Source of the DNA: Calothrix sp. NIES-2098
GTDB lineage: Bacteria > Cyanobacteriota > Cyanobacteriia > Cyanobacteriales > Nostocaceae
Length of the DNA stretch: 64,000 bases
Reading direction: 5' to 3'
Assembly: GCA_002368175.1 (NCBI GenBank)
Contig: AP018172.1
Span: 3,904,001 to 3,968,000 of the forward strand
The notes under the pieces were generated by a model. That model was not told where the DNA came from. It worked only from the letters and a program-made list of their open reading frames with translations, and did not search any database. Position 1 is the first letter of the stretch, and each line of letters starts with the position of its first letter. Made by a program: the position numbers and the translations under genes. Of this stretch, positions 51,296-59,664 are shown one piece after another.

Positions 51296-52669
51296 TTACT
51301 GATTTGCGCCAGCGAGTTCAGGGGATGTAACTTTGCTGAACTGGTTAACCGGACGGGGTAAACCGAGATTTTCTCGCAGAGTCCGCCCTTCGTACTCAGT
51401 ACGGAATATACCTCGGCGTTGCAGTTCGGGAATGACAAACTCGACAAATTCATCCAAACCACCAGGCAACCAAGGTGGCATGATGTTGAATCCATCAGCG
51501 CCATCGTTAATCAACCAGTCTTCTAGCTGGTCGGCAATTTGCTCTGGTGTACCGAGAATTGTGCGATGTCCGCGTGCGCCAGCAATCCATAGATATAGTT
51601 GCCGAATAGTCAAATTCTCTCTCTGGGCGAGGTCTTTAATTAGTTGCAAACGGCTTTTGCCCGCATTGGTATCTGGGATATCTGGTAGCGGCCCGTCCAA
51701 GGGATATTTCGTTAAATCATGCCCACCTATGAGACCGGAAAGCAGGCCTAACCCTACTGACGGATGAATTAAATCTTGAAGTTGCTCGTATTTCTCCTTG
51801 GCTTCTTGCTCAGTTTTGCCAATCACGGGAAATACACCAGGCATAATTTTGAGATGTTCGGGAGAACGTCCGTATTTCGCTAGTCTGCTTTTGACACTAG
51901 AGTAAAAAACCTGTGCTTCTTTTAAAGTTTGTTGGGCAGTGAAAATCACCTCTGCGGTTTGGGCGGCGAGTTCTTGACCTGCTTCAGAAGAACCAGCTTG
52001 CACAATCACTGGATACCCTTGGATAGGACGAGCAACATTCAACGGCCCGCGTACCGAGAAATTTTTACCTTTGTGGTTAGGAATGTGTAGTTTCTCAGGA
52101 TGGAAGTAAACGCCTGATTCTTTATCGCGGATAAAGGCATCATCTTCCCAACTATCCCAAAGCTTGGTGACAACCTCTAAAAGTTCTGTTGCTCTCTCGT
52201 AGCGCAGTGCGTGTTCTAAATGCTGTTCTCGGCTAAAGTTTTTCGCTGCGGCTTCAGCAGAGGAAGTGACAACATTCCAGCCAGCACGACCGCCACTGAG
52301 ATAATCTAGTGAGGCAAACTTGCGGGCGAGGTGAAAGGGTTCGTCATATGTGGTTGATGCCGTTGCTACTAAACCTATACGCTCTGTCACCACAGACAAA
52401 GCCGACAATAAAGTTAGTGGTTCAAAATGGACGCTGAATTGTCCCGAACGGCTAAAAGCCTCTTTTCCTTGCCCCCGATCCCAAACGGCTAAACCATCTG
52501 CAAGGAAAACCATGTCAAATTTAGCTCGTTCAGCTGTCTGTGCCAGTCGTTTGTAATGCTGAAAATTCAGTCCTCCGTCTGCTTGGGCTTGGGGATGTCG
52601 CCAAGCTGCTACATGATGACCTGCGTCTGGGAGAAATGCACCTAGTTTTAGTTGTTTTTTCTGACTCAT
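51296..52669 (-). CDS. LLM-class FMN-dependent monooxygenase (NtaA/DszA family), second of a tandem pair
   Basis: A 457-residue flavin-dependent monooxygenase of the bacterial luciferase-like superfamily, NtaA/SnaA/DszA group. Members oxidise small compounds with FMNH2 supplied by a separate reductase; some cleave sulfur from sulfones or sulfonates. Landmarks: KLGAFLPDAGHHVAAWRHP (N-terminus), FDMVFLADGLAVWD, ASTTYDEPFHLARKFASLD, SGGRAGWNVVTS, VIVQAGSSEAGQELAA and a C-terminal EYEGRTLRENLGLP. It is strongly alike along its whole length to the next gene upstream and lies 6 bases after it. No flavin reductase is adjacent. Confidence 0.93.
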   Translation of the reverse strand: MSQKKQLKLGAFLPDAGHHVAAWRHPQAQADGGLNFQHYKRLAQTAERAKFDMVFLADGLAVWDRGQGKEAFSRSGQFSVHFEPLTLLSALSVVTERIGLVATASTTYDEPFHLARKFASLDYLSGGRAGWNVVTSSAEAAAKNFSREQHLEHALRYERATELLEVVTKLWDSWEDDAFIRDKESGVYFHPEKLHIPNHKGKNFSVRGPLNVARPIQGYPVIVQAGSSEAGQELAAQTAEVIFTAQQTLKEAQVFYSSVKSRLAKYGRSPEHLKIMPGVFPVIGKTEQEAKEKYEQLQDLIHPSVGLGLLSGLIGGHDLTKYPLDGPLPDIPDTNAGKSRLQLIKDLAQRENLTIRQLYLWIAGARGHRTILGTPEQIADQLEDWLINDGADGFNIMPPWLPGGLDEFVEFVIPELQRRGIFRTEYEGRTLRENLGLPRPVNQFSKVTSPELAGANQ

Positions 52670-52675
52670 CTTTGT

Positions 52676-54052
52676 TTATGCGGATACACCTGCTAATTCA
52701 GAGGAGTTGGTAATTGTCGCGAACTGATTTACTGGTCGGGGTAATCCCAAGTTCTCGCGTAGGCTTTGACCTTCGTACTCTGTGCGGAATAGACCGCGGC
52801 TTTGTAATTCGGGAATGACTAAATCTACAAACTCTTCTAAACCACCAGGTAAATAAGGCGGCATAATATTAAAGCCATCAGCCCCATCGTTTAAAAACCA
52901 TTCTTCTAATTGGTCGGCAATTTGTTGTGGTGTACCCCAAATAGTTCTATGACCTCTTGCGCCTGCGATCGCCAAGTATAATTCTCTCAAGGTCAAGTTT
53001 TCTCTATTAGCCAAATCAGACACCAGCTTCAAGCGGCTCTTACTACCGTTGGTATCTTCAGGAAATTCTGGCGGCGGCCCGTCTAAAGGATAGCCGGATA
53101 GCTCCTTACCACCGTATACCCATGCTAGTAACCCCAGTCCCACTTGCGGATGAACTAACTCTTGAAGTTGCTCGTATTTTTCCTTCGCTTCCTGCTCAGT
53201 TCTACCAATAACTGGGAATATCCCTGGCATAATCTTGAGATGATCGGGAGAACGTCCATATTTTGCCAGCCTTCCTTTGACGCTGGCATAAAATTCCTGT
53301 GCTTCTTTTAAAGTTTGCTGGGCTGTGAATATGACTTCCGCGGTTTCGGCGGCGAGTTCTTGACCAGCTTCCGAAGACCCAGCTTGGACAATCACTGGAT
53401 ACCCTTGGATAGGACGAGCAACATTCAACGGCCCGCGGACAGAGAAATGTTTGCCTTTGTAGTTGGGAACGTGCAACTTATCAGCTTCAAAGTAAATCCC
53501 TGAGTCTTTGTCTCGCAGGAAAGCATCATCTTCCCAACTATCCCAGAGTTTAGTGACGACTTCGACAAACTCCTTTGCACGTTCGTAGCGTAATGCGTGT
53601 TCTAAGTGCTGTTCCCGATTGAAGTTCTTGGCTTCGGCTTCTGTACCAGAGGTGACAACATTCCAGCCAGCACGACCACCACTTAAATAATCTAGCGATG
53701 CAAACTTTCGGGCGATGTGAAAAGGTTCGTTGTAGGTGGTGGAGGCTGTTGCTACTAAGCCAATATTTTCTGTAACTGCGGACAAGGCCGACAGTAGGGT
53801 AAGAGGTTCAAAGTGTACGAGCTTACCGTTAAGGCTCAACACTTCTGGGTTATTATTCCGGTCTCGTACAGCTACCCCATCTGCCAGGAAAATCATATCA
53901 AATTTTCCTCGTTCGGCTGTCTGTGCTAGTTGCTTGTAATGCTGGAAATCGAGAGGGTTGGCCTGAGCGTTAGGATGTCGCCAAGCTGCTATATGATGTC
54001 CAGTCGGATGTAGAAATGCACCTAGTCTCAGTTGTTTGTTTTTTGTAGTCAT
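52676..54052 (-). CDS. LLM-class FMN-dependent monooxygenase (NtaA/DszA family), first of a tandem pair
   Basis: A 458-residue paralogue of the preceding protein with the same blocks (GAFLHPTGHHIAAWRHP, FDMIFLADGVAVRD, ASTTYNEPFHIARKFASLD, SGGRAGWNVVTSG, IVQAGSSEAGQELAA). I start at the ATG at 54052; a TTG five codons upstream exists. The two copies are close enough that a recent tandem duplication is likely; differences concentrate near residues 75-85 and in the 320-335 region, which may change the substrate. It follows an SDR gene by 18 bases and shares the operator site at 54990. Confidence 0.93.
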   Translation of the reverse strand: MTTKNKQLRLGAFLHPTGHHIAAWRHPNAQANPLDFQHYKQLAQTAERGKFDMIFLADGVAVRDRNNNPEVLSLNGKLVHFEPLTLLSALSAVTENIGLVATASTTYNEPFHIARKFASLDYLSGGRAGWNVVTSGTEAEAKNFNREQHLEHALRYERAKEFVEVVTKLWDSWEDDAFLRDKDSGIYFEADKLHVPNYKGKHFSVRGPLNVARPIQGYPVIVQAGSSEAGQELAAETAEVIFTAQQTLKEAQEFYASVKGRLAKYGRSPDHLKIMPGIFPVIGRTEQEAKEKYEQLQELVHPQVGLGLLAWVYGGKELSGYPLDGPPPEFPEDTNGSKSRLKLVSDLANRENLTLRELYLAIAGARGHRTIWGTPQQIADQLEEWFLNDGADGFNIMPPYLPGGLEEFVDLVIPELQSRGLFRTEYEGQSLRENLGLPRPVNQFATITNSSELAGVSA

Positions 54053-54070
54053 TGTGAAATTTGTCAATAT

Positions 54071-54871
54071 CTAAACACCAGGGGTGTTTCCACCATCAAC
54101 GAGAATCTCTGCACCTGTAATTGAAGAGGCCAGGTCAGATACTAAAAATAAAGCTAGTGCAGCTATTTCTTCCGGTTTGACTATTTTCCCTAAAGGAATA
54201 GATTGCAAGGATTCTGTTTTAATTTCTTCTACACTCACACCACGGGCCTGAGCATTTTGCTTTGCCAAAGTTTCTGCACGTTCTGTTGCTGTCAGACCGG
54301 GTGAGATGGCGTTAATGCGAATATTATCTTTGGCTAGTTCTTTAGAGATGCCGCGCGTGAAGTTCAATAGGGCAGCATTTGTCGTACCGCCTGGAAGGAA
54401 CCCCGGTCGAGGCGTGCGTCCAGCACCACCGATAATATTGATAATTCGCCCATCACGCCGACTTTTGAGATGGGGTACAACGGCTCTAACCAAACGGATA
54501 TAGCCTAGTAATTTCAGGTTCCAGGCATCCACAAAAGCATCATCGCTCAAGTCAAGGAAAGAGCCTGCACGGGCTGAACCTGCATTGTTGATTAAGATAT
54601 CAATCTGTCCAAACTGTGCCAATGTGGTGGAAACAACTCGCTCGACACTTTCTGCTTGAGTTAAATCGGCACTGATAGAAATGACTTTCGCCCCTGGTGT
54701 GGGTAGAGATTGGATAGTGCTGACGGCATTCTCTAACCGTTCTGGATTCCGAGCTGCGATCGCTACATTTACACCTTCACTATAGAGCGCTTTGGCGATC
54801 GCTAAACCAATACCCGCACTACCACCTGTGACAATTGCTGTTTTACCTGATAGTTGTAGATCTAAGCTCAT
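54071..54871 (-). CDS. SDR-fold protein lacking the catalytic Tyr and Lys
   Basis: A 266-residue protein of the short-chain dehydrogenase fold. The cofactor site is intact: TGGSAGIG near 12-19, NNAGSA near 92 and the C-terminal SITGAEILVDGG. At the YxxxK position it reads GGTTNAAL, with Gly for Tyr and Asn for Lys, so the usual hydride-transfer pair is missing. Related SDR-like proteins with this change exist but their role is unclear. It heads the operon with two LLM monooxygenases, behind a palindromic operator candidate, and may bind a nicotinamide cofactor for another purpose. Confidence 0.85.
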   Translation of the reverse strand: MSLDLQLSGKTAIVTGGSAGIGLAIAKALYSEGVNVAIAARNPERLENAVSTIQSLPTPGAKVISISADLTQAESVERVVSTTLAQFGQIDILINNAGSARAGSFLDLSDDAFVDAWNLKLLGYIRLVRAVVPHLKSRRDGRIINIIGGAGRTPRPGFLPGGTTNAALLNFTRGISKELAKDNIRINAISPGLTATERAETLAKQNAQARGVSVEEIKTESLQSIPLGKIVKPEEIAALALFLVSDLASSITGAEILVDGGNTPGV

Positions 54872-54989
54872 GAGATGAATTCCTAGATGTGTTGGCTCTG
54901 ATATCTACTGCCTGCAATAGATAAATTCAATAGAGAACTTAGTTATTCTCTACTTCATAATCCTGTGGATAGGTTAATGATATTTAATA

Positions 54990-55022
54990 ATATACGGTAA
55001 ATTGATAGATTTTTAGTATTTA
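54990..55022. promoter_or_regulatory. 33-bp palindromic operator candidate (site 11)
   Basis: Left arm ATATACGGTAAAT and right arm GATTTTTAGTATTTA. It lies 119 bases upstream of the SDR/LLM/LLM operon in a 341-base gap that otherwise shows only a fragment of the GTGGGCA repeat near 55179. Confidence 0.6.
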
Positions 55023-55212
55023 ATAAAAATTAGCAGCAATATCAGATAATATCTAAATAATCAAGTATCCTAGAGACTGATATTTTTGAGATAAGGCGGT
55101 CTGATGTTAGTAAGTATAACTGTTGAAAGAATATTTTGGCGTTCGTACATTAAATTCTCATTCTAATATTATGTATAGCTGGGCAATTTCCACCCTAATA
55201 AATAATACTAAC

Positions 55213-55599
55213 TTATAGTTTAGTTGTTTGTTCGCTGTTAATAGCTAGAGACTCAGGACGAATCAATAATATTGCTGATTGAGAACCTATATTGTGAATT
55301 TTCAATATGTCTTGAGTTTCACTAGATGTACAACCTAAAAGTATCTTGATTTCTGTATCCCGCTTTTTCAAATCAACACTACAGATAACAGCGGTTACAT
55401 TGCTAGGAGATAAGCTTCCTATCCACACATCAATATTAGCTCCATCTCCAGCTTGAGTATCTTGCAAATATCCATAGTCCAATGGATAAATCAATGATGG
55501 ATAATGTGGATGTGGCATTCCTTTGAAGCGCTCAATTTTCAGAGTACTAGTAGCTACTAATTCATCTAGTTTGTCCCAGAAGTCATTGCTATCTCTCAT
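55213..55599 (-). CDS. Inorganic pyrophosphatase-like protein, short form
   Basis: A 128-residue protein with the front part of a family I pyrophosphatase: RFKGMPHPHYPSLIYPLDYGYL and AGDGANIDVWIGS, followed by LKKRDTEIKILLGC. Family I enzymes are about 170 residues, and the run of aspartates that binds metal after the DxWxG block is not complete here, so activity is doubtful. I start at the ATG at 55599; a TTG four codons upstream exists. It lies 14 bases after a HAD gene and ends the minus-strand operon that begins at 58304. Confidence 0.7.
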   Translation of the reverse strand: MRDSNDFWDKLDELVATSTLKIERFKGMPHPHYPSLIYPLDYGYLQDTQAGDGANIDVWIGSLSPSNVTAVICSVDLKKRDTEIKILLGCTSSETQDILKIHNIGSQSAILLIRPESLAINSEQTTKL

Positions 55600-55613
55600 C
55601 ACAATTATCAATA

Positions 55614-56294
55614 CTAAATTGCAATAGCAGTCTTAACAATATAATGATTGTGCTGCTCAAGCAATTCTGGTAACAGATTCATATCATGAAATACAACAGA
55701 TGCACCGACTTCACGGAGTTTTCTCGGCTTCATCAATTTTGCATAACCAAATACAGTCATTCCGGCATTAACTCCAGCCATAACTCCTGTTGGTGTATCT
55801 TCAATAACTACACATTCTTGTGGAGAAACTCCCATCTTTTCGGCTGCATATAAAAATACATCTGGGTGTGGTTTACTACGTATAATTCCAGAAGCAGAAA
55901 ATATTTTTCCTGAAAAATAAGCAAGTAAATTTGTTTTCAATAAAGCTTGCCGTATCCACTTATGACTGCTATTTGATGCTACACAATAAGGAAGATTTAG
56001 CTTAGTTAAAACATCATGGATTCCTTGCACTGGTTTTAGATTTTTGATGAAAGCTTGCATCGTTCGTTGTTCAAATTCCGTGACAAAATTATCTGGTAAA
56101 GGATGACCAAGCATATTTTGCACAATTTCTAGACATCGAGCCGTAGATTTACCAGCACAAATATTGAAAACTTCTTCTAAAGTTAGAAATAATCCTATTT
56201 CATTAACCATTTCCAATAAAATCACATTAGCGATAAGTTCGCTATCTACAAGAACACCATCACAATCAAAAATTACTAACTTGAATTCATCCAT
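55614..56294 (-). CDS. HAD-IA hydrolase, beta-phosphoglucomutase/YieH-like
   Basis: A 226-residue haloacid-dehalogenase superfamily enzyme with a helical cap. Motif I is VIFDCDGVLVDSE, motif II is ASNSSH, and motif III/IV are KPHPDVFLYAA and VIEDTPTGVMAGVNAGM. It resembles sugar-phosphatases such as YieH and beta-phosphoglucomutases. I use the ATG at 56294 (MDEFKLVIF); the frame runs on upstream without a better start. It is the third gene of the DUF1932-headed operon; a 130-base gap before it holds degenerate ATGAC-type repeats. Confidence 0.85.
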   Translation of the reverse strand: MDEFKLVIFDCDGVLVDSELIANVILLEMVNEIGLFLTLEEVFNICAGKSTARCLEIVQNMLGHPLPDNFVTEFEQRTMQAFIKNLKPVQGIHDVLTKLNLPYCVASNSSHKWIRQALLKTNLLAYFSGKIFSASGIIRSKPHPDVFLYAAEKMGVSPQECVVIEDTPTGVMAGVNAGMTVFGYAKLMKPRKLREVGASVVFHDMNLLPELLEQHNHYIVKTAIAI

Positions 56295-56424
56295 ATAATT
56301 TAGACAAATTTTGATAGAGCAGCGGACAAGGGAGTGTGGGATGGATCGGGAGAAATGACAAGTGACTAATGACCCATTACAAATGACCACCCTGACCAAG
56401 TTATTCTTAATTGCGTCAATCTAT

Positions 56425-57372
56425 TTAATTAGAAATGTTCAATACTGCCTTGCCGGGATAGGTTCTATCCAATAATTTTTGTGCAACATCGGCTATTTGT
56501 GTCCAATCACCTTCAATATCAATGTGAGGACGCAATTGTCCTGCTTCTACTAAACGCAAAAGCCGTTGGAGTCCGATCGCAGCTGATTCTCGTTGTAATT
56601 CGTGGAACAATATTAAACCGTACAAACTTGCGCCACCTGTCGCAAAAAACTGCTGCGCATTGAATGTTACTTCTGCTCCTCCAGATACACCAAACAACAC
56701 AACAGTAGCGTCTTGTGCCAACAAACCTAGGGCTGTTCCTAAAGTTTTGCCACCTACTGACTCGACAATTAAGTCATAAGGTGCAGATTCGTCTGTTGGT
56801 GAAATGTTCTCACCAATGATTACAGAATGAGCACCAGCATCTTTAACAAAAGACTCGTATTCTGGGCGGCGAATATGTGCCACTACCTTTGCACCACTCA
56901 GCCGTGCTAGTTGAATTGTAAAGTAGCCTACGCCACCAGATGCACCTGTAATTAATACTGAGCGTCCTAAAACTGAACCACCTTTGAGTAGAGCATGATA
57001 GGCAGTTAAACCTGCTACTGGTAATGTGGCAGCTTGAGCAAAAGATACTGACGGTGGCAATTCTGCTAGCGAGTGAGTTGGAACTGACACCAATTCTCCC
57101 CAAGCACCACCACGAAGTAAACCGACAACTCTTGTTCCGACTGCTGGGCCTGAACCATTAGCAGCCGGGGTTTCTACTACACCTGCCAAATCCCAACCAG
57201 GCCGCCAACCTGCTTCTGCGGTGGTAGAACGTCTGATTTCTCCTCGATTCAGGGAAATGGCTGCGACTCGAATCACGGCTTCGTTAGCAGCGGGGATAGG
57301 TGCATCTACATCACGCAGTACCAAACGCCCGGATACACTGGGATCGACTACAACTGCACGTATTTTACTCAT
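56425..57372 (-). CDS. Medium-chain dehydrogenase/quinone reductase-like protein
   Basis: A 315-residue protein with an ADH_N GroES-like domain and an NADPH-binding ADH_zinc_N domain (LITGASGGVGYFTIQLARLSGAKVVA near 150, quoted in parts: LITGASGGVGYFTIQLA). The catalytic and structural zinc ligands of alcohol dehydrogenases are missing, so it belongs to the zinc-independent quinone oxidoreductase/enoyl reductase type. The substrate is unknown. It lies 44 bases after the DUF1932 dehydrogenase gene and is probably co-transcribed behind site 12. Confidence 0.88.
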   Translation of the reverse strand: MSKIRAVVVDPSVSGRLVLRDVDAPIPAANEAVIRVAAISLNRGEIRRSTTAEAGWRPGWDLAGVVETPAANGSGPAVGTRVVGLLRGGAWGELVSVPTHSLAELPPSVSFAQAATLPVAGLTAYHALLKGGSVLGRSVLITGASGGVGYFTIQLARLSGAKVVAHIRRPEYESFVKDAGAHSVIIGENISPTDESAPYDLIVESVGGKTLGTALGLLAQDATVVLFGVSGGAEVTFNAQQFFATGGASLYGLILFHELQRESAAIGLQRLLRLVEAGQLRPHIDIEGDWTQIADVAQKLLDRTYPGKAVLNISN

Positions 57373-57416
57373 ATTGTGAAGACCTATTTATTGGGGAAGG
57401 GGACAACGGAGATAGA

Positions 57417-58304
57417 CTATTGACTGTTTAAAGATTCTTGGGAAAGGGCGGTAATGATTTCTGATAGTGGGCGATCGCGTTTGTTCTGTTCTGGTGTTTC
57501 CTTACCCAAAGAGGTTTCCTTCACTAAGCGATAAACATCAGCTGCACCTTGAAAAATGCGATCGGTCAAATCTAAGGCTGCAAAGGTGTCTGCAATCTCT
57601 TCCATTTCTCCAATCCATCGATGGGCTTTTGGTGTCATGGATGGCAGGGAACGAGTAAGTATTTTTGCTAATTCTGGTTGGCTAGTCGATACTTCATCCC
57701 ACAGTTGTCGATCTAAGCCAAGGCGATGGGCGGCAATCAGCAATTCTGTACCGATTGCTGTCAATCCTTTTGTGAGGGCTGCATAGGACATCTTTAACCC
57801 AGAAGCTTGACCAATTTCATCGCCAATTACCCTAATATCTAATCCATAATCTCGCAGTTGTTGAAGTTCAACTGCCTTTCTTCCTGATGCATAAATACGG
57901 GTGCGATTGGGAACTCGTGGAGGCGGGCCGATAATTGATGCATCGACAAATTCTCCGCCCTTGGATTCAATAATTTGGCCAATAGTTCTGACTTTCTGGG
58001 GTGATATAGCATTGGCATCAACATATAAAATACTTTTACCAATGCTGGCTATAGCTTCAGCTACTTGTTCTGCTGCTTCAGTGGCGGCTGCGGGAACTAG
58101 AACTGACAGCACCACATCGGATTCAATTACTAGTTGTTTCACAGAACCTACATCCTGAATGTAGGCTGCGGCGGCTAATTGTCGAGTGCGATCGCTTCTT
58201 TCCTCCAACGCTGCAATGGTCTTCAAACCATTTTGATTGAGTACAGATGCGATCGCCTGCCCCATGTCGCCCGGACTTAAAATACCAACAGTTTGAATTT
58301 GCAT
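57417..58304 (-). CDS. NAD(P)-dependent dehydrogenase with DUF1932 domain
   Basis: A 295-residue protein with an N-terminal 6-phosphogluconate-dehydrogenase-like NAD(P)-binding fold (VGILSPGDMGQAIASVL, with GPPP near 130) and a C-terminal DUF1932 helical domain (SGLKMSYAALTKGLTAIGTELL, split KMSYAALTKG). The ATG at 58304 is used; the frame continues to 58376 without a better start. It resembles beta-hydroxyacid dehydrogenases, with unknown substrate. It heads a four-gene minus-strand group behind the near-perfect site 12. Confidence 0.86.
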   Translation of the reverse strand: MQIQTVGILSPGDMGQAIASVLNQNGLKTIAALEERSDRTRQLAAAAYIQDVGSVKQLVIESDVVLSVLVPAAATEAAEQVAEAIASIGKSILYVDANAISPQKVRTIGQIIESKGGEFVDASIIGPPPRVPNRTRIYASGRKAVELQQLRDYGLDIRVIGDEIGQASGLKMSYAALTKGLTAIGTELLIAAHRLGLDRQLWDEVSTSQPELAKILTRSLPSMTPKAHRWIGEMEEIADTFAALDLTDRIFQGAADVYRLVKETSLGKETPEQNKRDRPLSEIITALSQESLNSQ

Positions 58305-58412
58305 GGAAAGCTTGATTCCAAAATGCTGCTTAATAAGTACTGGTGTGCTTCGTTGGTCTCGGCACCCAGTACCCATTATTCAGCATGGGTTCGGAGATTG
58401 AGTTATGAAGGT

Positions 58413-58445
58413 AAATACGGTAAATTGATGTAGTTACCGTATTTT
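58413..58445. promoter_or_regulatory. 33-bp palindromic operator candidate (site 12, near-perfect)
   Basis: Left arm AAATACGGTAAAT and right arm AGTTACCGTATTTT. It lies between two divergent units, 109 bases from the DUF1932 gene start and 50 bases from the plus-strand membrane protein gene. It is the best match to the consensus and could control both directions. Confidence 0.75.
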
Positions 58446-58494
58446 GTCTAACCAGGAAGTTAACACAAATTGCGATCGGGAAGCAAGCTATTTA

Positions 58495-58941
58495 ATGACT
58501 CAAAAAGCAGAAGTATATCGATTTATCCTCGCTTTTATCGCTGGCTTTCTGGCAGTGCTGGTATTTCACCAAGGTTTACTCGCACTGCTACACGCCATTA
58601 ATTTTGCCCAGCGTCCAGCCTATCAAACTACACCTACACAGCCTTTTGGTATACCGCAATTTCTCTCAAGTGCTTTCTGGGGAGGAATTTGGGGTTTAAT
58701 TTGGGCTGCGATCGCAGTACGCTGGCAAGTAAACAAAAATTATTGGTTAGCAGCGCTGATTTTTGGTGCAGTTGCACCGACATTAATCGCTTGGTTTGTG
58801 GTTGCACCATTAAAAGGTTTGCCCATAGCAGGCGGTTGGAAACTACCAGCAATAATTACAGCTTTATTAGTCAATGGTGCTTGGGGTTTGGGAACCGCTT
58901 TATTATTTAATTGGTTTGCCAGAAGACAAGTATTGCAGTGA
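58495..58941 (+). CDS. Small four-helix membrane protein of unknown function
   Basis: A 148-residue integral membrane protein with four hydrophobic segments (FILAFIAGFLAVLVF, SAFWGGIWGLIWAAIAV, YWLAALIFGAVAPTLIAWFVV, AIITALLVNGAWGLGTALLF, each cut at 20 residues). I start at the ATG at 58495; a TTG at 58444 would run into the operator. The end overlaps the next start (GTGA). No family is recognised. It lies 50 bases from site 12. Confidence 0.75.
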   Translation: MTQKAEVYRFILAFIAGFLAVLVFHQGLLALLHAINFAQRPAYQTTPTQPFGIPQFLSSAFWGGIWGLIWAAIAVRWQVNKNYWLAALIFGAVAPTLIAWFVVAPLKGLPIAGGWKLPAIITALLVNGAWGLGTALLFNWFARRQVLQ

Positions 58942-59552
58942 AAGCAAAAATTAGACTAGCCAATGAACATGACGCATCACAAATGCTGGCAATTTATGCA
59001 CCTATTGTCCGCGAAACGACAATTTCCTTTGAGCTAGAACCACCCAGCGAAGTTGAGTTTCAACAGAGGATCGAGAACTATCAACAGCAAATGCCTTGGC
59101 TCGTTTGCGAAATTGATGGTGAAGTTGTCGGCTACGCTTATGCTAGCCCTTATCGTACCCGTGCAGCTTACCAATGGTCTGTAGAATCATCTGTGTACGT
59201 CGGTGAGAATTATCGCCGCAAAGGAATTGCCACAGCCTTGTACACTACGTTGTTTAAATTACTGCAACTCCAAGGATTTTATAATGTGGTGGCGGCGATC
59301 GCTTTACCCAATCAAGCGAGTGTAGCTGCACATGAGGCTGTTGGTTTTTTACCTCAAGGCGTCTTGCGGCAAGTTGGGTATAAATTTAGTCAGTGGCATG
59401 ATATAGGTTTTTGGCAATTAGCTTTACAAACTGAGCAATCTGCTGAGAACGACAGTTGCATACAACCTGTAAATCCACCTCTTTCTGTGTCAGCAATACA
59501 ACAATTGCCTCTGTGGAATGAAGCTTTAATGAGTGGATTTTTGCTGCTGTGA
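58938..59552 (+). CDS. GNAT acetyltransferase, phosphinothricin N-acetyltransferase-like
   Basis: A 204-residue acetyltransferase. The start is a GTG overlapping the stop of the membrane protein gene (GTGA), so translation is coupled; a TTG at 58911 is also in frame. The sequence follows the Pat/Bar pattern: IRLANEHDASQMLAIYAPIV, TISFELEPPSE, NYRRKGIATALY (acetyl-CoA loop) and VGFLPQGVLRQVGYKFSQWHD. Such enzymes acetylate phosphinothricin, methionine sulfoximine or sulfone. The last 45 residues are an extra tail. Confidence 0.87.
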   Translation: MKAKIRLANEHDASQMLAIYAPIVRETTISFELEPPSEVEFQQRIENYQQQMPWLVCEIDGEVVGYAYASPYRTRAAYQWSVESSVYVGENYRRKGIATALYTTLFKLLQLQGFYNVVAAIALPNQASVAAHEAVGFLPQGVLRQVGYKFSQWHDIGFWQLALQTEQSAENDSCIQPVNPPLSVSAIQQLPLWNEALMSGFLLL

Positions 59553-59664
59553 ATTTAATTAATGCAAGTTTTCTGCCAATTAATAACCTGATATTAAATG
59601 AGACACAGCAAATTTTGGGAAACAAGGTTAAATACATGGAAGTTTCAAAAGCTCTGCAACCGAA

